Assembly: GCA_900696485.1 (NCBI GenBank)
Contig: CAADGG010000099.1
Location: 1-54,828 of the forward strand
Reading direction: 5' to 3'
DNA: 54,828 nucleotides
DNA from: an uncultured Pseudomonadota bacterium
Lineage (GTDB): Bacteria > Myxococcota_A > UBA9160 > PR03
Shown here: positions 17,086 through 26,750 of the stretch, piece by piece
Numbering within the stretch: the first letter of the stretch is position 1
How the letters are laid out: every line of letters starts with the position of its first letter
Translations under genes and position numbers: made by a program
The notes under the pieces: generated by a model
Databases searched by the model: none
Told to the model about the DNA's origin: nothing
Seen by the model: only the letters and a program-made list of their open reading frames with translations

Positions 17086-18237
17086 ATGAACTTCGATTTG
17101 ACCGAAGAGCAGCAGATTCTCGTCGACTCCGTCGCCAAATTCGTCCAGAACGACTCCCCGGTCGAGCGCTTCCGCAAGCTGCGTGACACCGAACGCGGCT
17201 GGGATCCGACCACCTGGGCCCGCATGGGTGAGTTCGGCTGGCTCGGCGTCGTCTTTCCCGAGGAGCACGGCGGCTTCGGCGGCCAGTTCGTCGATCTGGC
17301 GCTGATTCTCGAGCAGCTCGGCCGCGGCCTCGTCGCGGAGCCGCTGATCCCGTCCGTCGTCCTCGCCGGCGGCCTGTTGTCGGAACTCGGTACGGCGGCG
17401 CAGCGGGAGCAATTCCTCACGCCGATGATCGAGGGCCGGACGTCGCTGGCGCTGGCCTATGCCGAACGACAGAGCCGCTACTCGGCGAACGATTGCCAGA
17501 CCCGGGCCGAGAAGCGGGGCACGGGCTGGGCGCTGTCGGGCGAGAAGACCTGGGTGCTGAACGGTCATGCGGCGGATCAGATCCTCGTGCTCGCACGCAC
17601 CAGCGGGGATTCCCTCGATGCCGAGGGCCTCTCGCTGTTCGTCGTCGACGGCGACGCCGCTGGCCTCGAGCGCATCCGGGTCCCCGGGATGGATGGCCAG
17701 CGCAGCGCCTTGCTGCGCCTGCGCGGGGTCGAGGTCGGCGCCGATCGCCTGCTCGGCGAAGAGGGCCGTGCGCTGCTCCCCCTCGAACGGACGCTCGACC
17801 GCGCCGCGGCGGCCGCCTGTGCCGAGGGACAGGGCGAGATCCAGGAGCTCTTCGAGCGCACCGTCGCCTATCTGAAGCAGCGCTCCCAGTTCGGCGTCCC
17901 GATCGGCAGCTTCCAGGCCCTCCAGCACCGCGCCGCCGACATGTACGCGGAGACGGAACTGTGCCGCTCGACGATGATCCTCGCGGCGATTGCCGCGGAC
18001 TACGAGGATCGCGAGAAGCGGCAGGCGGAGATCTCCGCGGCCAAGCTCCAGCTCTCGCGCGGTGGCTGGTTCGTGCAGGGGAACGCCATCCAGCTCTTCG
18101 GCGGGATCGGCGTGACCGACGAGCAGGACGAGGGCCTGTTCTTCAAGCGCCTGCGCGTTCTCCAGGGATTGTTCGGCGACGCCGACTGGCACGTCGCTCG
18201 GTATCAGGGACTGCCCGGCTTCGGCTCGGACGAGTAG
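17086..18237 (+). CDS. acyl-CoA dehydrogenase, subunit 2 of a pair
   Basis: Acyl-CoA dehydrogenase family protein of 383 residues, starting MNFDLTEEQQ. The QFGVPIGSFQALQHRAADMY segment (flavin/tetramer contact) and a C-terminal FGGIGVTDEQD are present, but I see no recognisable catalytic Glu in either usual position. It follows the other dehydrogenase directly with an ATAGGAC ribosome site. Such unequal pairs in actinobacterial steroid catabolism form alpha2beta2 heterotetramers, so a heteromeric enzyme is a reasonable inference. Confidence 0.88.
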   Translation: MNFDLTEEQQILVDSVAKFVQNDSPVERFRKLRDTERGWDPTTWARMGEFGWLGVVFPEEHGGFGGQFVDLALILEQLGRGLVAEPLIPSVVLAGGLLSELGTAAQREQFLTPMIEGRTSLALAYAERQSRYSANDCQTRAEKRGTGWALSGEKTWVLNGHAADQILVLARTSGDSLDAEGLSLFVVDGDAAGLERIRVPGMDGQRSALLRLRGVEVGADRLLGEEGRALLPLERTLDRAAAAACAEGQGEIQELFERTVAYLKQRSQFGVPIGSFQALQHRAADMYAETELCRSTMILAAIAADYEDREKRQAEISAAKLQLSRGGWFVQGNAIQLFGGIGVTDEQDEGLFFKRLRVLQGLFGDADWHVARYQGLPGFGSDE

Positions 18238-18250
18238 CCGAGGAGAAGCT

Positions 18251-18268
18251 CCGCGATCAGGATCGCGG
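18251..18268. terminator. small stem-loop between convergent genes
   Basis: CCGCGATC and GATCGCGG pair across a 2-nt centre, in the 19-bp gap between the plus-strand dehydrogenase and the minus-strand YaiI-like gene, running over the latter's stop codon. It could serve as a bidirectional terminator, though there is no T-run. Confidence 0.3.
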
Positions 18269-18715
18269 CGTTCGCAGGGCGGCCTGCACGAGCTGGTCGA
18301 GCCGCGAGAGAAAGCGCTCGCGATCCTTCTCCGCCAGAGGCCGCGGGCCGCCGGGGGCGAGGCCCTGCTGGCGGAGATCCGCCTTCAGCTGGCGCGTCGC
18401 CAGGGCGGCGCCGATCATGTTCTCGGTGAACGGACGGCCATCCGGGCCGAGCACGCTGGCCCCCTCGGCCAGGCAGCGTGCCGCGAGCGGGATGTCCGCC
18501 GTGACGACGATGTCCCGGGGTCGCGTGCGCTCGGCGATCCAGTCGTCGGCGACGTCGGGGCCGCTGGCGACGAGAACGAGTTCGGCGCCCAATCCGGGCG
18601 GCACATACATCGGCCGGTTGGCGACGACCGCGACCGGCAGGCCATAGCGCGCCGCGACCCGGTAGACTTCGTCCTTCACCGGACACGCATCGGCGTCGAC
18701 GAAGATCGCGATCAT
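18257..18715 (-). CDS. YaiI/YqxD family protein (DUF188)
   Basis: Protein of 152 residues of the UPF0178/DUF188 family, a PIN-like fold. The start IFVDADACPVKDEVYR is the family hallmark; TADIPLAARCL and the GRPFTENMIG segment also fit. The acidic residues suggest a nuclease-like metal site, but the biochemical role is not established. The ATG has a GAGGGA ribosome site. It is divergent from the yciH-like gene, with only 35 bp between start codons. Confidence 0.9.
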   Translation of the reverse strand: MIAIFVDADACPVKDEVYRVAARYGLPVAVVANRPMYVPPGLGAELVLVASGPDVADDWIAERTRPRDIVVTADIPLAARCLAEGASVLGPDGRPFTENMIGAALATRQLKADLRQQGLAPGGPRPLAEKDRERFLSRLDQLVQAALRTPRS

Positions 18716-18750
18716 GCGCTCCCTCGTCTGGAAAGGCTGAGGTCTCGAAG

Positions 18751-19131
18751 ATGAAGTCGAAGCATGACGACCGAGGAGCGCTCGTCTACTCGAGCGAGCA
18801 CGGACGGATGTGCCCGGCTTGCCGGCGTCCGGCGTCGCGCTGCACGTGTCGCGACCCCGATCGGAGTCCTGTGCTCTCGAAATCGGCGGGCAAGCCGGTG
18901 GTCCGGATCGGCCGCGAGACCAAGGGACGCAAGGGCAAGGGAGTCACGGTCGTCAGCGGCATCCCGCTCTCGGGCGGTGCACTCGAAGAGCTGGCCTCGC
19001 AGCTCAAGCGCTCGTGCGGATCGGGAGGAACCGTGAAGGACGGCGTCCTCGAGATCCAGGGGGATCACCGGGACACGCTGGTCGTCGCACTCGAACAGCA
19101 TGGCTGGATCGTCAAGCGCTCGGGCGGCTGA
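18751..19131 (+). CDS. yciH: SUI1/eIF1 family translation initiation factor (YciH-like)
   Basis: Protein of 126 residues with a C-terminal SUI1 domain: RIGRETKGRKGKGVTVVSGIP, then LKRSCGSGGTVKDGVLEIQGD and a closing strand ending VKRSG. The N-terminal part has a possible metal-binding set of four cysteines (CPAC...CTC). Bacterial YciH binds the small ribosomal subunit and can influence start-codon fidelity. That is of interest here because several nearby genes look leaderless, though the link is inference. It is divergent from the YaiI-like gene. Confidence 0.88.
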   Translation: MKSKHDDRGALVYSSEHGRMCPACRRPASRCTCRDPDRSPVLSKSAGKPVVRIGRETKGRKGKGVTVVSGIPLSGGALEELASQLKRSCGSGGTVKDGVLEIQGDHRDTLVVALEQHGWIVKRSGG

Positions 19132-19225
19132 CGGCGTCGAGAGCGAGGTCGCAGAGCGTGTCGTGCTCCGCGGCGAGGACCGCCCCTCGGCTCCGGCTCG
19201 GGTCGTCCTGGAGCTTGCTCACGAG

Positions 19226-19275
19226 AAAGTTGACGTTTCCAACCCGACCCCTTTCTTGACGACCCCTTTCTTGAC
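19226..19275 (-). repeat. repeat copy C: single arm with duplicated end
   Basis: On the minus strand a 15-nt unit GTCAAGAAAGGGGTC occurs twice in tandem (19261-19275 and the start of 19226-19260). The second unit continues as CGGGTT, GGAAAC and GTCAACTTT. There is no inverted partner. It directly follows the remnant of a serine-hydrolase gene. Confidence 0.9.
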
Positions 19276-19544
19276 GGCGTCGTTCTGGACGACGGCGGCG
19301 GCTTGGCTGCACGAGAAGACGACACAGAGGGTGTCGTTCGCGCCGGAGCCGGCTGAGCTTCGTGCGTCACCGTGCCGAAGCTGCGCAGGCCGGCGATCCT
19401 GCCTTCCCGAGCGATCGCCAGCGGGGCCGAGGGCAGGCGCCGCTCGCCCACGTCCCGCTCGGCGCGTGCGAACAGCTCGTCGAGCTTCCCCGGATCCACG
19501 CCGACTTCCCGTGGTGACGCGGCAAAGTGATGCGGGAGCGGCAT
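19276..19544 (-). pseudogene. 5' remnant of a beta-lactamase-family serine hydrolase
   Basis: The translated start (residues 1-59: VGVDPGKLDELFARAERDV, then LPSAPLAIAREGRIAG and SFGTVTHEA) matches the N-terminus of class-C beta-lactamase-like esterases. Around 19347-19355 the homology moves to another frame, continuing NDTLCVVFSCSQ, where an SxxK motif would be expected but Lys is replaced by Gln. Coding similarity then stops at repeat copy C. The remaining 300 or so residues of such an enzyme are absent. I therefore read it as a frameshifted, truncated gene. The 19132-19225 stretch beyond the repeat shows no recognisable gene. Confidence 0.65.
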
Positions 19545-19575
19545 GACGACCGATGGTAGTGCGACGGAGCGCCGT

Positions 19576-19581
19576 TACAAT
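19576..19581 (+). promoter_or_regulatory. -10 box TACAAT placed for a leaderless start
   Basis: TACAAT (five of six consensus bases) ends 6 nt before GTG 19588 and 9 nt before the in-frame GTG 19591. No Shine-Dalgarno sequence is present. Confidence 0.55.
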
Positions 19582-19587
19582 GCGACC

Positions 19588-19827
19588 GTGGTGAAGCTGT
19601 CCGTCGACTTCGAGCATCCCTCACGACTCTGGTGGGAGTCGGGGGGCCAGGAGCTGTGGGAGGGTCTCACCGGCGGCTTCGACGAGAACTCCGTCGTACT
19701 CGACGACGACCTCGCGGCGTCGTGGCTGGCCGAAGCGGCCCGCGTTCCGGGCTGGGCCGGCGGGCCCGCGTTCGCGCCCCACCCGATCGCCGCCCAGAAT
19801 CTCGCCGACGACGACCCGGACGCCTGA
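19588..19827 (+). CDS. small acidic hypothetical protein
   Basis: A frame of about 79 residues, not matched to a named family. It has the sequence character of a real protein: aromatic-rich start (FEHPSRLWW), GLTGGFDENSVVLDDDL, a Trp-containing WLAEAARVPGW segment and an acidic tail (DDDPDA). Overall charge is strongly negative and there is no signal peptide or membrane segment. The frame is open to an ATG at 19543 that would overlap the divergent hydrolase remnant, but the -10 box at 19576 makes GTG 19588 or 19591 more likely. Function is unknown. Confidence 0.6.
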   Translation: MVKLSVDFEHPSRLWWESGGQELWEGLTGGFDENSVVLDDDLAASWLAEAARVPGWAGGPAFAPHPIAAQNLADDDPDA

Positions 19828-19853
19828 GACGTCGGCGCCGAAGCCGATCCGCG

Positions 19854-21080
19854 CTACGCCTCGTCCGCCAGCTCGGCGCGTTCCGCCTCGGGCGGAATCG
19901 GGCTCTCCGGGATCGCCCGCGGGCTTGCCGCATGCGGACCGGCGAGCCCCGGCTCCCAGGCGTTCAGCCGGTCGATCAGCAGCCGCAGACGCCCGACCCG
20001 GCGGCGATTGAAGAGCAAAACGAGCCGCGCCAGGTCGGCATCCTCCCCCTCCTCCTCGGGCAGCGCCGTGCAGCGCTCGATCTGCCCGCCGAGCAGCAGG
20101 TCCGGAAAATCGCGGTTGAGTTCGGCCAGCGCCTCGTCATCCGGTGGGGTCCGCAGCCGCAACACCAGGAGATCGCGCACGAACCGGCTCGAATGGTAGT
20201 TGCGATAGAAATCCACGACCTCGCGGACAGCGGTGTTCACGTCGTCAGTGACATGAAAAAGAGACATATCGTCGGGATCGATGAGCCCGCGGCCCCCCAG
20301 GTGGGAGGCGACGTAGCCCTGCCAGTCCTTCCAGTAGCTGCCTCCCGGCGCATCGACGAAGACCACCGGCACGATCTCGCTGCGGCCGGTCTGGATCAGC
20401 GTCAGCGCCTCGAAGCCCTCGTCGTGCGTGCCGAAACCGCCGGGAAACAGCACGATGGCGTGCGCTTCCTTCACGAACACCAGCTTGCGGGTGAAGAAGT
20501 ACCGGAAGTTGATCAGCTTCGCGTCGCCGGCAATGGTCGGGTTGGCCTGTTGCTCGAACGGCAGCCGGATGTTGACGCCGAACGAGGCCTGCCGGCCCGC
20601 CCCGCCCTGCGCAGCCTCCATCACACCCGGCCCCGCGCCGGTGATGACCATCCAGCCCTCACGCACGACCTGCTCCGCAAAGCGCTCGGCCACTTGCCAG
20701 TCCGGCGATGCCGGCGCCGTGCGTGCGCTTCCGAAGACGGCGACCTTGCGGACGGCCTCGTACGGGGCGAAGACGCGGAAGGCGTGACGCAGCTCCTTCA
20801 GTGCGTTCGAGACCAGCTTGAGATCCGCTGGCGTCGCCCCATCGCTGACGAGGCGAAGCGCCGTCACCATCAACTGACGGACGGCTTCGGGATTCGTGCT
20901 GGCGCCGAAGCGGTCCTGGAAGTCGTCGAGCAACGTCTCGAGGTCCCGCTCGAGCCCCGCATCCGGCAACGCATAGCGGCGACGGCGCACCTCACTCACG
21001 AAGCGCACCCGCGCGGCGCGCCACGGCGAGTCGATCCCCGGGCACCCACTGCTCCGCGGCCGCCGGCGGCCTGCGGCCAC
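19854..21080 (-). CDS. LOG-family Rossmann-fold protein (PpnN/YgdH-like)
   Basis: Protein of up to 408 residues with the lysine-decarboxylase-like/LOG domain. GSARTAP and TGAGPGVMEAAQGGA form the nucleotide-binding part, and PGGFGTHDEGFE is the catalytic PGGxGTxxE motif. The extra N- and C-terminal regions resemble the longer PpnN type, which hydrolyses nucleoside monophosphates to base and ribose phosphate, rather than short cytokinin-activating LOG. The first 24 residues look non-homologous; GTG codons at 21008 or 20999 may be the real start. A possible -10 TAGCGT lies at 21123-21128. The C-terminus is Pro/Glu/Ala-rich. Confidence 0.82.
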   Translation of the reverse strand: MAAGRRRPRSSGCPGIDSPWRAARVRFVSEVRRRRYALPDAGLERDLETLLDDFQDRFGASTNPEAVRQLMVTALRLVSDGATPADLKLVSNALKELRHAFRVFAPYEAVRKVAVFGSARTAPASPDWQVAERFAEQVVREGWMVITGAGPGVMEAAQGGAGRQASFGVNIRLPFEQQANPTIAGDAKLINFRYFFTRKLVFVKEAHAIVLFPGGFGTHDEGFEALTLIQTGRSEIVPVVFVDAPGGSYWKDWQGYVASHLGGRGLIDPDDMSLFHVTDDVNTAVREVVDFYRNYHSSRFVRDLLVLRLRTPPDDEALAELNRDFPDLLLGGQIERCTALPEEEGEDADLARLVLLFNRRRVGRLRLLIDRLNAWEPGLAGPHAASPRAIPESPIPPEAERAELADEA

Positions 21081-21185
21081 CTCGCCTGTCTCGTCTCACC
21101 GGATCCTCCCCCATCGCACCGGACGCTAGCGATCCCGCCCGGAGAATTCTCCTCCGGACGAGGGCGGTGTCCGGCCCGGCTTCGT

Positions 21186-21191
21186 TACCTT
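21186..21191 (+). promoter_or_regulatory. -10 box TACCTT placed for a leaderless start
   Basis: TACCTT ends 8 nt before the ATG at 21200, with no ribosome-binding site between them. Confidence 0.45.
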
Positions 21192-21199
21192 GCGCTCCC

Positions 21200-22282
21200 A
21201 TGGGCTCCCTCTCCTATCGCGACCTGCGTTCCGATCCGTCCGTCTGGGCGCGCGAACTCGGTCTGTCTCGCGAAGCGATCGAGCTGTACCTGGCCAGTGA
21301 CGTCCTCGATCTGCACCTCGATTCCTTCATCTGGAAGCGGATCTTCGGCTACGACCTGCATCGGCGACACGGGGCCGGACTGACCCGTGGCCACTTCCTG
21401 TCGCACGTCGACCTGCCGCGCATCCGCGAGGCCTGCGTCACCGGCGGCACCTGGGTGATCACCACCAACCCGCTGCGCTCCGCGGCGCGCCGGCCGGCCA
21501 TCTTCCTCGAGAATCTCAGGCGCCTGCAGGGGATCTTCGAAAGCGTTCCCGACGAAGTCGGCGTGGTGCGCAATGCGCGCGAGTACGACGCCGTCGTCGC
21601 GAGCGGCCGCCACGCGGCCTTTCTCGCCATCCAGGGCGGCAACGCACTCGACCGCCGGCTCGAAGACCTCGATCTGATCCCGGACGACCTCGTGCTCCGC
21701 GTGACCATCGTGCATCTCTCTTCGTCTCGGATCGGGGTCACCAGCTCGCCGGCGGCACGCTCGCGCCAGGGGGAGGGCCTGACCGGATTCGGCCGGGACT
21801 TCGTCCGGCGCCTCGACGAGAAGCGGATCCTCGTGGACCTGGCGCACATCAATCGAGAAGGCTTCTGGGACTCCGTCGCCGTGCACGATCCCTCGCTGCC
21901 GCTGATCGTGACCCATACCGGCGTGAACGGCGTCCACAAACACTGGCGCAATCTCGACGATGACCAACTGCAGGCCGTCGCCGATTCCGGCGGGGTCATC
22001 GGCGTGATGTATCAGTCGAGCTTCCTCGGCGAATCGCCGTTCCGAGGTCGCTCCGATGCGGTCGTCCGACATCTCGCCCACATCGTCGAGACGGTCGGAG
22101 AGGACTTCGCGGCGCTCGGCAGTGACTGGGACGGCGCGATCAGTCCGCCGCGCGACTTGCAGAGCCCGCTCGAGCTGCCTCGGCTCGTCGAGCACATGTT
22201 GCGGCGGCGTTGGAGCCCGGAGCGGATCCAGAAGGTGCTCGGCCACAACTTCTTGCGCTGCGTGCGCGCGATCCGGGGCTGA
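21200..22282 (+). CDS. membrane-dipeptidase-like protein (peptidase M19), altered metal site
   Basis: Protein of 360 residues with the M19 renal-dipeptidase fold. The metal ligands H39 and D41 (DLHLD), H216 (VDLAH), H239 (VTHT), the R250 region (HWRN) and GSDWDG near 307-312 are present. The bridging Glu normally in a VEGGH-like motif is Gln145 here (IQGGNA), so the binuclear zinc centre may be altered. Family members hydrolyse dipeptides or act on D-amino-acid derivatives. No signal peptide is seen, so it is probably cytosolic. A second in-frame ATG exists at 21167, but the -10 box favours 21200. It converges with trpA, 3 bp apart. Confidence 0.85.
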   Translation: MGSLSYRDLRSDPSVWARELGLSREAIELYLASDVLDLHLDSFIWKRIFGYDLHRRHGAGLTRGHFLSHVDLPRIREACVTGGTWVITTNPLRSAARRPAIFLENLRRLQGIFESVPDEVGVVRNAREYDAVVASGRHAAFLAIQGGNALDRRLEDLDLIPDDLVLRVTIVHLSSSRIGVTSSPAARSRQGEGLTGFGRDFVRRLDEKRILVDLAHINREGFWDSVAVHDPSLPLIVTHTGVNGVHKHWRNLDDDQLQAVADSGGVIGVMYQSSFLGESPFRGRSDAVVRHLAHIVETVGEDFAALGSDWDGAISPPRDLQSPLELPRLVEHMLRRRWSPERIQKVLGHNFLRCVRAIRG

Positions 22283-22285
22283 CGA

Positions 22286-23100
22286 TCACGGCACGCCGGT
22301 TCCGCGCGCCGGGCGGAGCGGCGCCTTCAGCGCCGCCACGAAGTCGGCGGCGTCGGTGACCGCCGCTTCGCGGGACGCCGCGCGCTCGATGCGCTCGACC
22401 AGCGCACTGCCGACGACGACCCCGTCGGCGAACTTCCCGATCCGGGCAGCCTGCTCCGGCGTCGAGATCCCGAAGCCGACGCAGACCGGGACGTCCGACA
22501 GCGCCCGGATCCGGGCGACATTCTCCTCGATCTCGGGCGGCAGCTCGGCCCGCGCGCCGGTGACCCCCGTGAGCGAAACGTAGTAGAGAAAGCCTCGGGT
22601 GTTCTGTGCCAACGTCGCGAGCCGCTTCTCGGAGGTCGTCGGCGCAGCCAACAAGATGGCATCGACGTCGCACGCCGCGAGCGCCTCGTAGTACTCGGGC
22701 TCCTCCTCGAGCGGACAATCGACGGTGATCACGCCATCGACGCCGGCCTCGCGGGCGGCCTCGGCAAAGCGCACGCCGCCCATGGTCAGGAAGGAGTTCC
22801 CATAGCCCATCAGGACCAGCGGCACGTCGAGCTTCGGCCGCAGCGTCTTCACCAGTTCGAGCACCCGCCGCAACGTGGTGCCGGCGCGCAGCGCGCGTTC
22901 GCTCGCACGCTGGATCGTCGGCCCCTCGGCGACCGGGTCCGAGAACGGGACGCCGATCTCGATCACGTCGGCCCCTGCCGCGGCCAGCGCCGGCAGCAAC
23001 GCCTCGGTGACGCCGAGGTCCGGGTCTCCCGCGCTGATGAACGGGATCAATGCCGTCTCGCCGCGCCGGCGGAGAGCCGTGAGACAGGCCTCGATTCGAC

Positions 23101-23104
<4 letters not shown>
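22286..23104 (-). CDS. trpA: tryptophan synthase alpha subunit
   Basis: This 272-residue TIM barrel cleaves indole-3-glycerol phosphate to indole, which channels to TrpB. The catalytic Glu is in [17 protein letters not shown], the second catalytic Asp in [11 protein letters not shown], and the phosphate-binding glycines in VCVGFGIS and GVVVGSALV. Its ATG overlaps the trpB stop by 4 bp (ATGA). It is the last gene of the minus-strand trp operon. Confidence 0.97.
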
Positions 23105-24309
<1,205 letters not shown>

Positions 24310-24310
24310 C

Positions 24311-24937
24311 TCAGCGCTCCTTGCCTTCCGCGCGGCGCACGGCCTCGAGGAACGCCCGCAGCTTCGCGGGATCCTTGCGGCCCGGCTCGCTCTCGACGCC
24401 GGTCGCGACGTCGACGCCCCACGGCAGGACGTCGCCGACGCCTTCGATCGCCTGCCCGACGTTGTCGGCATCGAGTCCGCCGGCGAGGATCACATCGTAC
24501 CCGTGCGCGATCAGCACGCCGGCGTCGGCCCAGTTCCAGACCTGGCCTTGTCCGCCTCCGTGGGTCGGATGGTCCAGCAACAACACCGAGCCGAGGTAGC
24601 GCTCGGCCGCCGCTTCATCCGCGCCGCGCAGCGCCTTGATGGTCGGCAGCTCGATCCATTCCACGTCTTCGGGCGACTCGTCCCCGTGCATCTGGACACG
24701 TTCGACCTCAATGCGGCGCAGCACGCGTTCGAGCTCGCGCGGCTCGGCGTCGCGGAACACCGCCACGCGTTCGATCTGGCCTTCCGCTCGGGTCGCGATG
24801 CGCTCGGCATCGGCGATCTGCAAGCAGCGCGGCGAGCCGGGCACGAAGTTGAGCCCGATCAGGTCGGCCCCGACATCGATGGCGGCCTGGACATCATCGG
24901 GATGGGTGATCCCACAGATCTTCACCCGGACGTTCAC
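24311..24937 (-). CDS. trpF: phosphoribosylanthranilate isomerase
   Basis: This 208-residue TIM barrel performs the Amadori rearrangement of phosphoribosylanthranilate. The start [15 protein letters not shown] carries the general-base Cys, and the general-acid Asp is expected in the [12 protein letters not shown] segment. The C-terminal [14 protein letters not shown] and [10 protein letters not shown] motifs bind phosphate. The GTG start overlaps the trpC stop by 4 bp (GTGA), showing translational coupling. trpF and trpC are separate genes, not fused. Confidence 0.95.
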   Translation of the reverse strand: MNVRVKICGITHPDDVQAAIDVGADLIGLNFVPGSPRCLQIADAERIATRAEGQIERVAVFRDAEPRELERVLRRIEVERVQMHGDESPEDVEWIELPTIKALRGADEAAAERYLGSVLLLDHPTHGGGQGQVWNWADAGVLIAHGYDVILAGGLDADNVGQAIEGVGDVLPWGVDVATGVESEPGRKDPAKLRAFLEAVRRAEGKER

Positions 24938-25740
24938 GATTTCCCCCTCAGTCGGGCCAGTGCCCGACCGACATCCGATTCGCGCATCAAAGCCTCTCCG
25001 ACCAGAACGGCATCGGCACCGGCGGCGTCGAGCCGCCGGACGTCCGCCTCGGTGAAGATTCCGCTTTCTCCCACCACCACCACTCCTGCCGCCGCCAGCC
25101 GGGGCGCCAGACGCTCCGTCACGGCCAGGTCCGTCCGGAAGGTAGCGAGATCGCGATTGTTGACCCCGACGAGGTCCGCCCCGGCGTCGAGGGCCACCTG
25201 GAGTTCCGCCTCGTCGTGGACCTCGACGAGGACATCGAGGTCCAGGCCGACGGCGTGCTCCCGGAGCCTGCGCAGCGCCTGCGGGTCGAGGGCACGGACG
25301 ATCAACAGCACCGCATCGGCTCCGTGCGCCCGCGCCTCATCGATCTGGTAGCGGTCGACGATGAAGTCCTTGCGCAGCAACGGCACCGGCACCGCGGCCC
25401 GGACCGTCTCGAGTAGCATCAGGTCCCCGCCGAAGTAGCGGCTGTCGGTCAGCACCGAGATCGCAGCCGCGCCGGCTTCGGCGTAGGCCTTGGCGCAGCT
25501 CACCGCGTCGAAATCCGGGCGAATCAAGCCCTTGCTCGGAGAACGCCGCTTCAACTCGGCGATGATGCGAGGCGCCGGTGCTTCGCAGAGCGCACGCAGG
25601 AAGCCCCGCGTCGGCTCCTCGCGCTGGCGCGCCTCGGCCGCCGCACGCATCTGCGCAGCCGGGCGTGCGCGCCGACACGACTCCACCTCCGCGTGTTTGT
25701 GCGCAAGGATCTCGGCGAGCATGTCGCGCGCGGCGGTCAT
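24934..25740 (-). CDS. trpC: indole-3-glycerol-phosphate synthase
   Basis: This 268-residue TIM barrel closes the indole ring. The N-terminal helix begins MLAEILAHKHAEVE; IIAELKRRSPSKG carries the catalytic Lys; LTDSRYFGG, LLRKDFIVD and GVNNRDLATF follow in family order; GESGIFTEADV is the phosphate loop. The start overlaps the trpD stop by 4 bp (ATGA). It is a complete, single-domain protein. Confidence 0.96.
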   Translation of the reverse strand: MTAARDMLAEILAHKHAEVESCRRARPAAQMRAAAEARQREEPTRGFLRALCEAPAPRIIAELKRRSPSKGLIRPDFDAVSCAKAYAEAGAAAISVLTDSRYFGGDLMLLETVRAAVPVPLLRKDFIVDRYQIDEARAHGADAVLLIVRALDPQALRRLREHAVGLDLDVLVEVHDEAELQVALDAGADLVGVNNRDLATFRTDLAVTERLAPRLAAAGVVVVGESGIFTEADVRRLDAAGADAVLVGEALMRESDVGRALARLRGKS

Positions 25741-26750
25741 CGCCAACTCGCCTCCCGGAGCGCGTCGAGCCGTGCGCCGGCAGCACCCGAATCGACGCTG
25801 CGCCGCGCCTGCTCGAAGCCTTCCGCCCAGCTCGAGGCGACCCCCGCCACCCACAGCGCGGCTGCGGCATTGACCAGCACGATCTCGCGCGGCGCCCCGC
25901 CCGAGCTGTCCAGGACGGCGCGCACGATCCGCGCATTCTCGACGGCGTCGCCGCCACGAAGCGCTGCCGGCTCGGCGCGCGGGACCCCGAGTTCCGCCGC
26001 GTCGAGTCGAAGCGTCTCGATGCAGCCGTCGCGCAGGTACGCGGCCCGCGTCGCTGCGGTCGTCGTGATCTCGTCGAGACCGTCCTCGCCGTGGACGACC
26101 AGAGCCGCCTCGGCACCGAGGGCGGCGAGCGCCGCGGCCAGCGGCTCGACCAGATCCGCCGTGTAGACACCGACGAGTTGTCGTCGCACGCCGAGCGGAT
26201 TGCACAGCGGCCCGATGCAGTTCATCAGCGTGCGGATGCCGAGCTCGTCGCGTACGGCCGCGACGTGGCGCATCGCGGGGTGCGCCCGGCGGGCATAGAA
26301 GAAGGCGATCCCCACCTCGGCGAGGATCTCGGCAGCGCGTGCAATCGGCAGATCGGCTCGGACACCGAGCGCCTCCAGCACGTCGAAGCTGCCGGCCAGG
26401 CTCGACGCCGCACGGTTGCCGTGCTTCGCAACCGGCACCCCGGCGCCCGCCACGACGAACGCCGCCGCCGTCGAGATGTTGAACGTCCCGGCGTCGTCGC
26501 CGCCGGTCCCGCAGGTATCGATGGCGCGCGGATCGATCCCCGCCACCAGGTCGGCGCGCGCGCGCAGCGCGCGCGCCGCCGCGACGATCTCCGTGGCCGT
26601 CTCGCCCTTGGTCCGCAAGGCGACCAGCAGTCCCGCGATCGACACGGGACTCGCCTTGCCATCCATGATCTCGCCGAAGGCGGCTTCGAGGAGCGCGGCG
26701 GGGATCGCCTCGCGACGGGCCGCCGCCTCGAGCGCCAGGCGGACCTTCAT
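25737..26750 (-). CDS. trpD: anthranilate phosphoribosyltransferase
   Basis: This 337-residue enzyme transfers phosphoribose to anthranilate. The PRPP-binding glycine motif is DTCGTGGDDAGTFNIST, followed by AVAKHGNRAASS-type residues (VAKHGNRAASSLAG) and the RTLMNCIGPLCNP anthranilate-site segment. The start MKVRLALEAAARREAIP fits the family N-terminus. It overlaps trpG upstream and trpC downstream by 4 bp each. A GC palindrome at 26556-26576 encodes part of its Ala/Arg-rich helix and is explained by codon use. Confidence 0.96.
   Translation of the reverse strand: MKVRLALEAAARREAIPAALLEAAFGEIMDGKASPVSIAGLLVALRTKGETATEIVAAARALRARADLVAGIDPRAIDTCGTGGDDAGTFNISTAAAFVVAGAGVPVAKHGNRAASSLAGSFDVLEALGVRADLPIARAAEILAEVGIAFFYARRAHPAMRHVAAVRDELGIRTLMNCIGPLCNPLGVRRQLVGVYTADLVEPLAAALAALGAEAALVVHGEDGLDEITTTAATRAAYLRDGCIETLRLDAAELGVPRAEPAALRGGDAVENARIVRAVLDSSGGAPREIVLVNAAAALWVAGVASSWAEGFEQARRSVDSGAAGARLDALREASWR

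Noticed and set aside
26556..26576. Perfect 10-bp CG-only palindrome inside trpD.
   Set aside because: It encodes an Ala/Arg-rich helix using CGC and GCG codons, so codon choice explains it.
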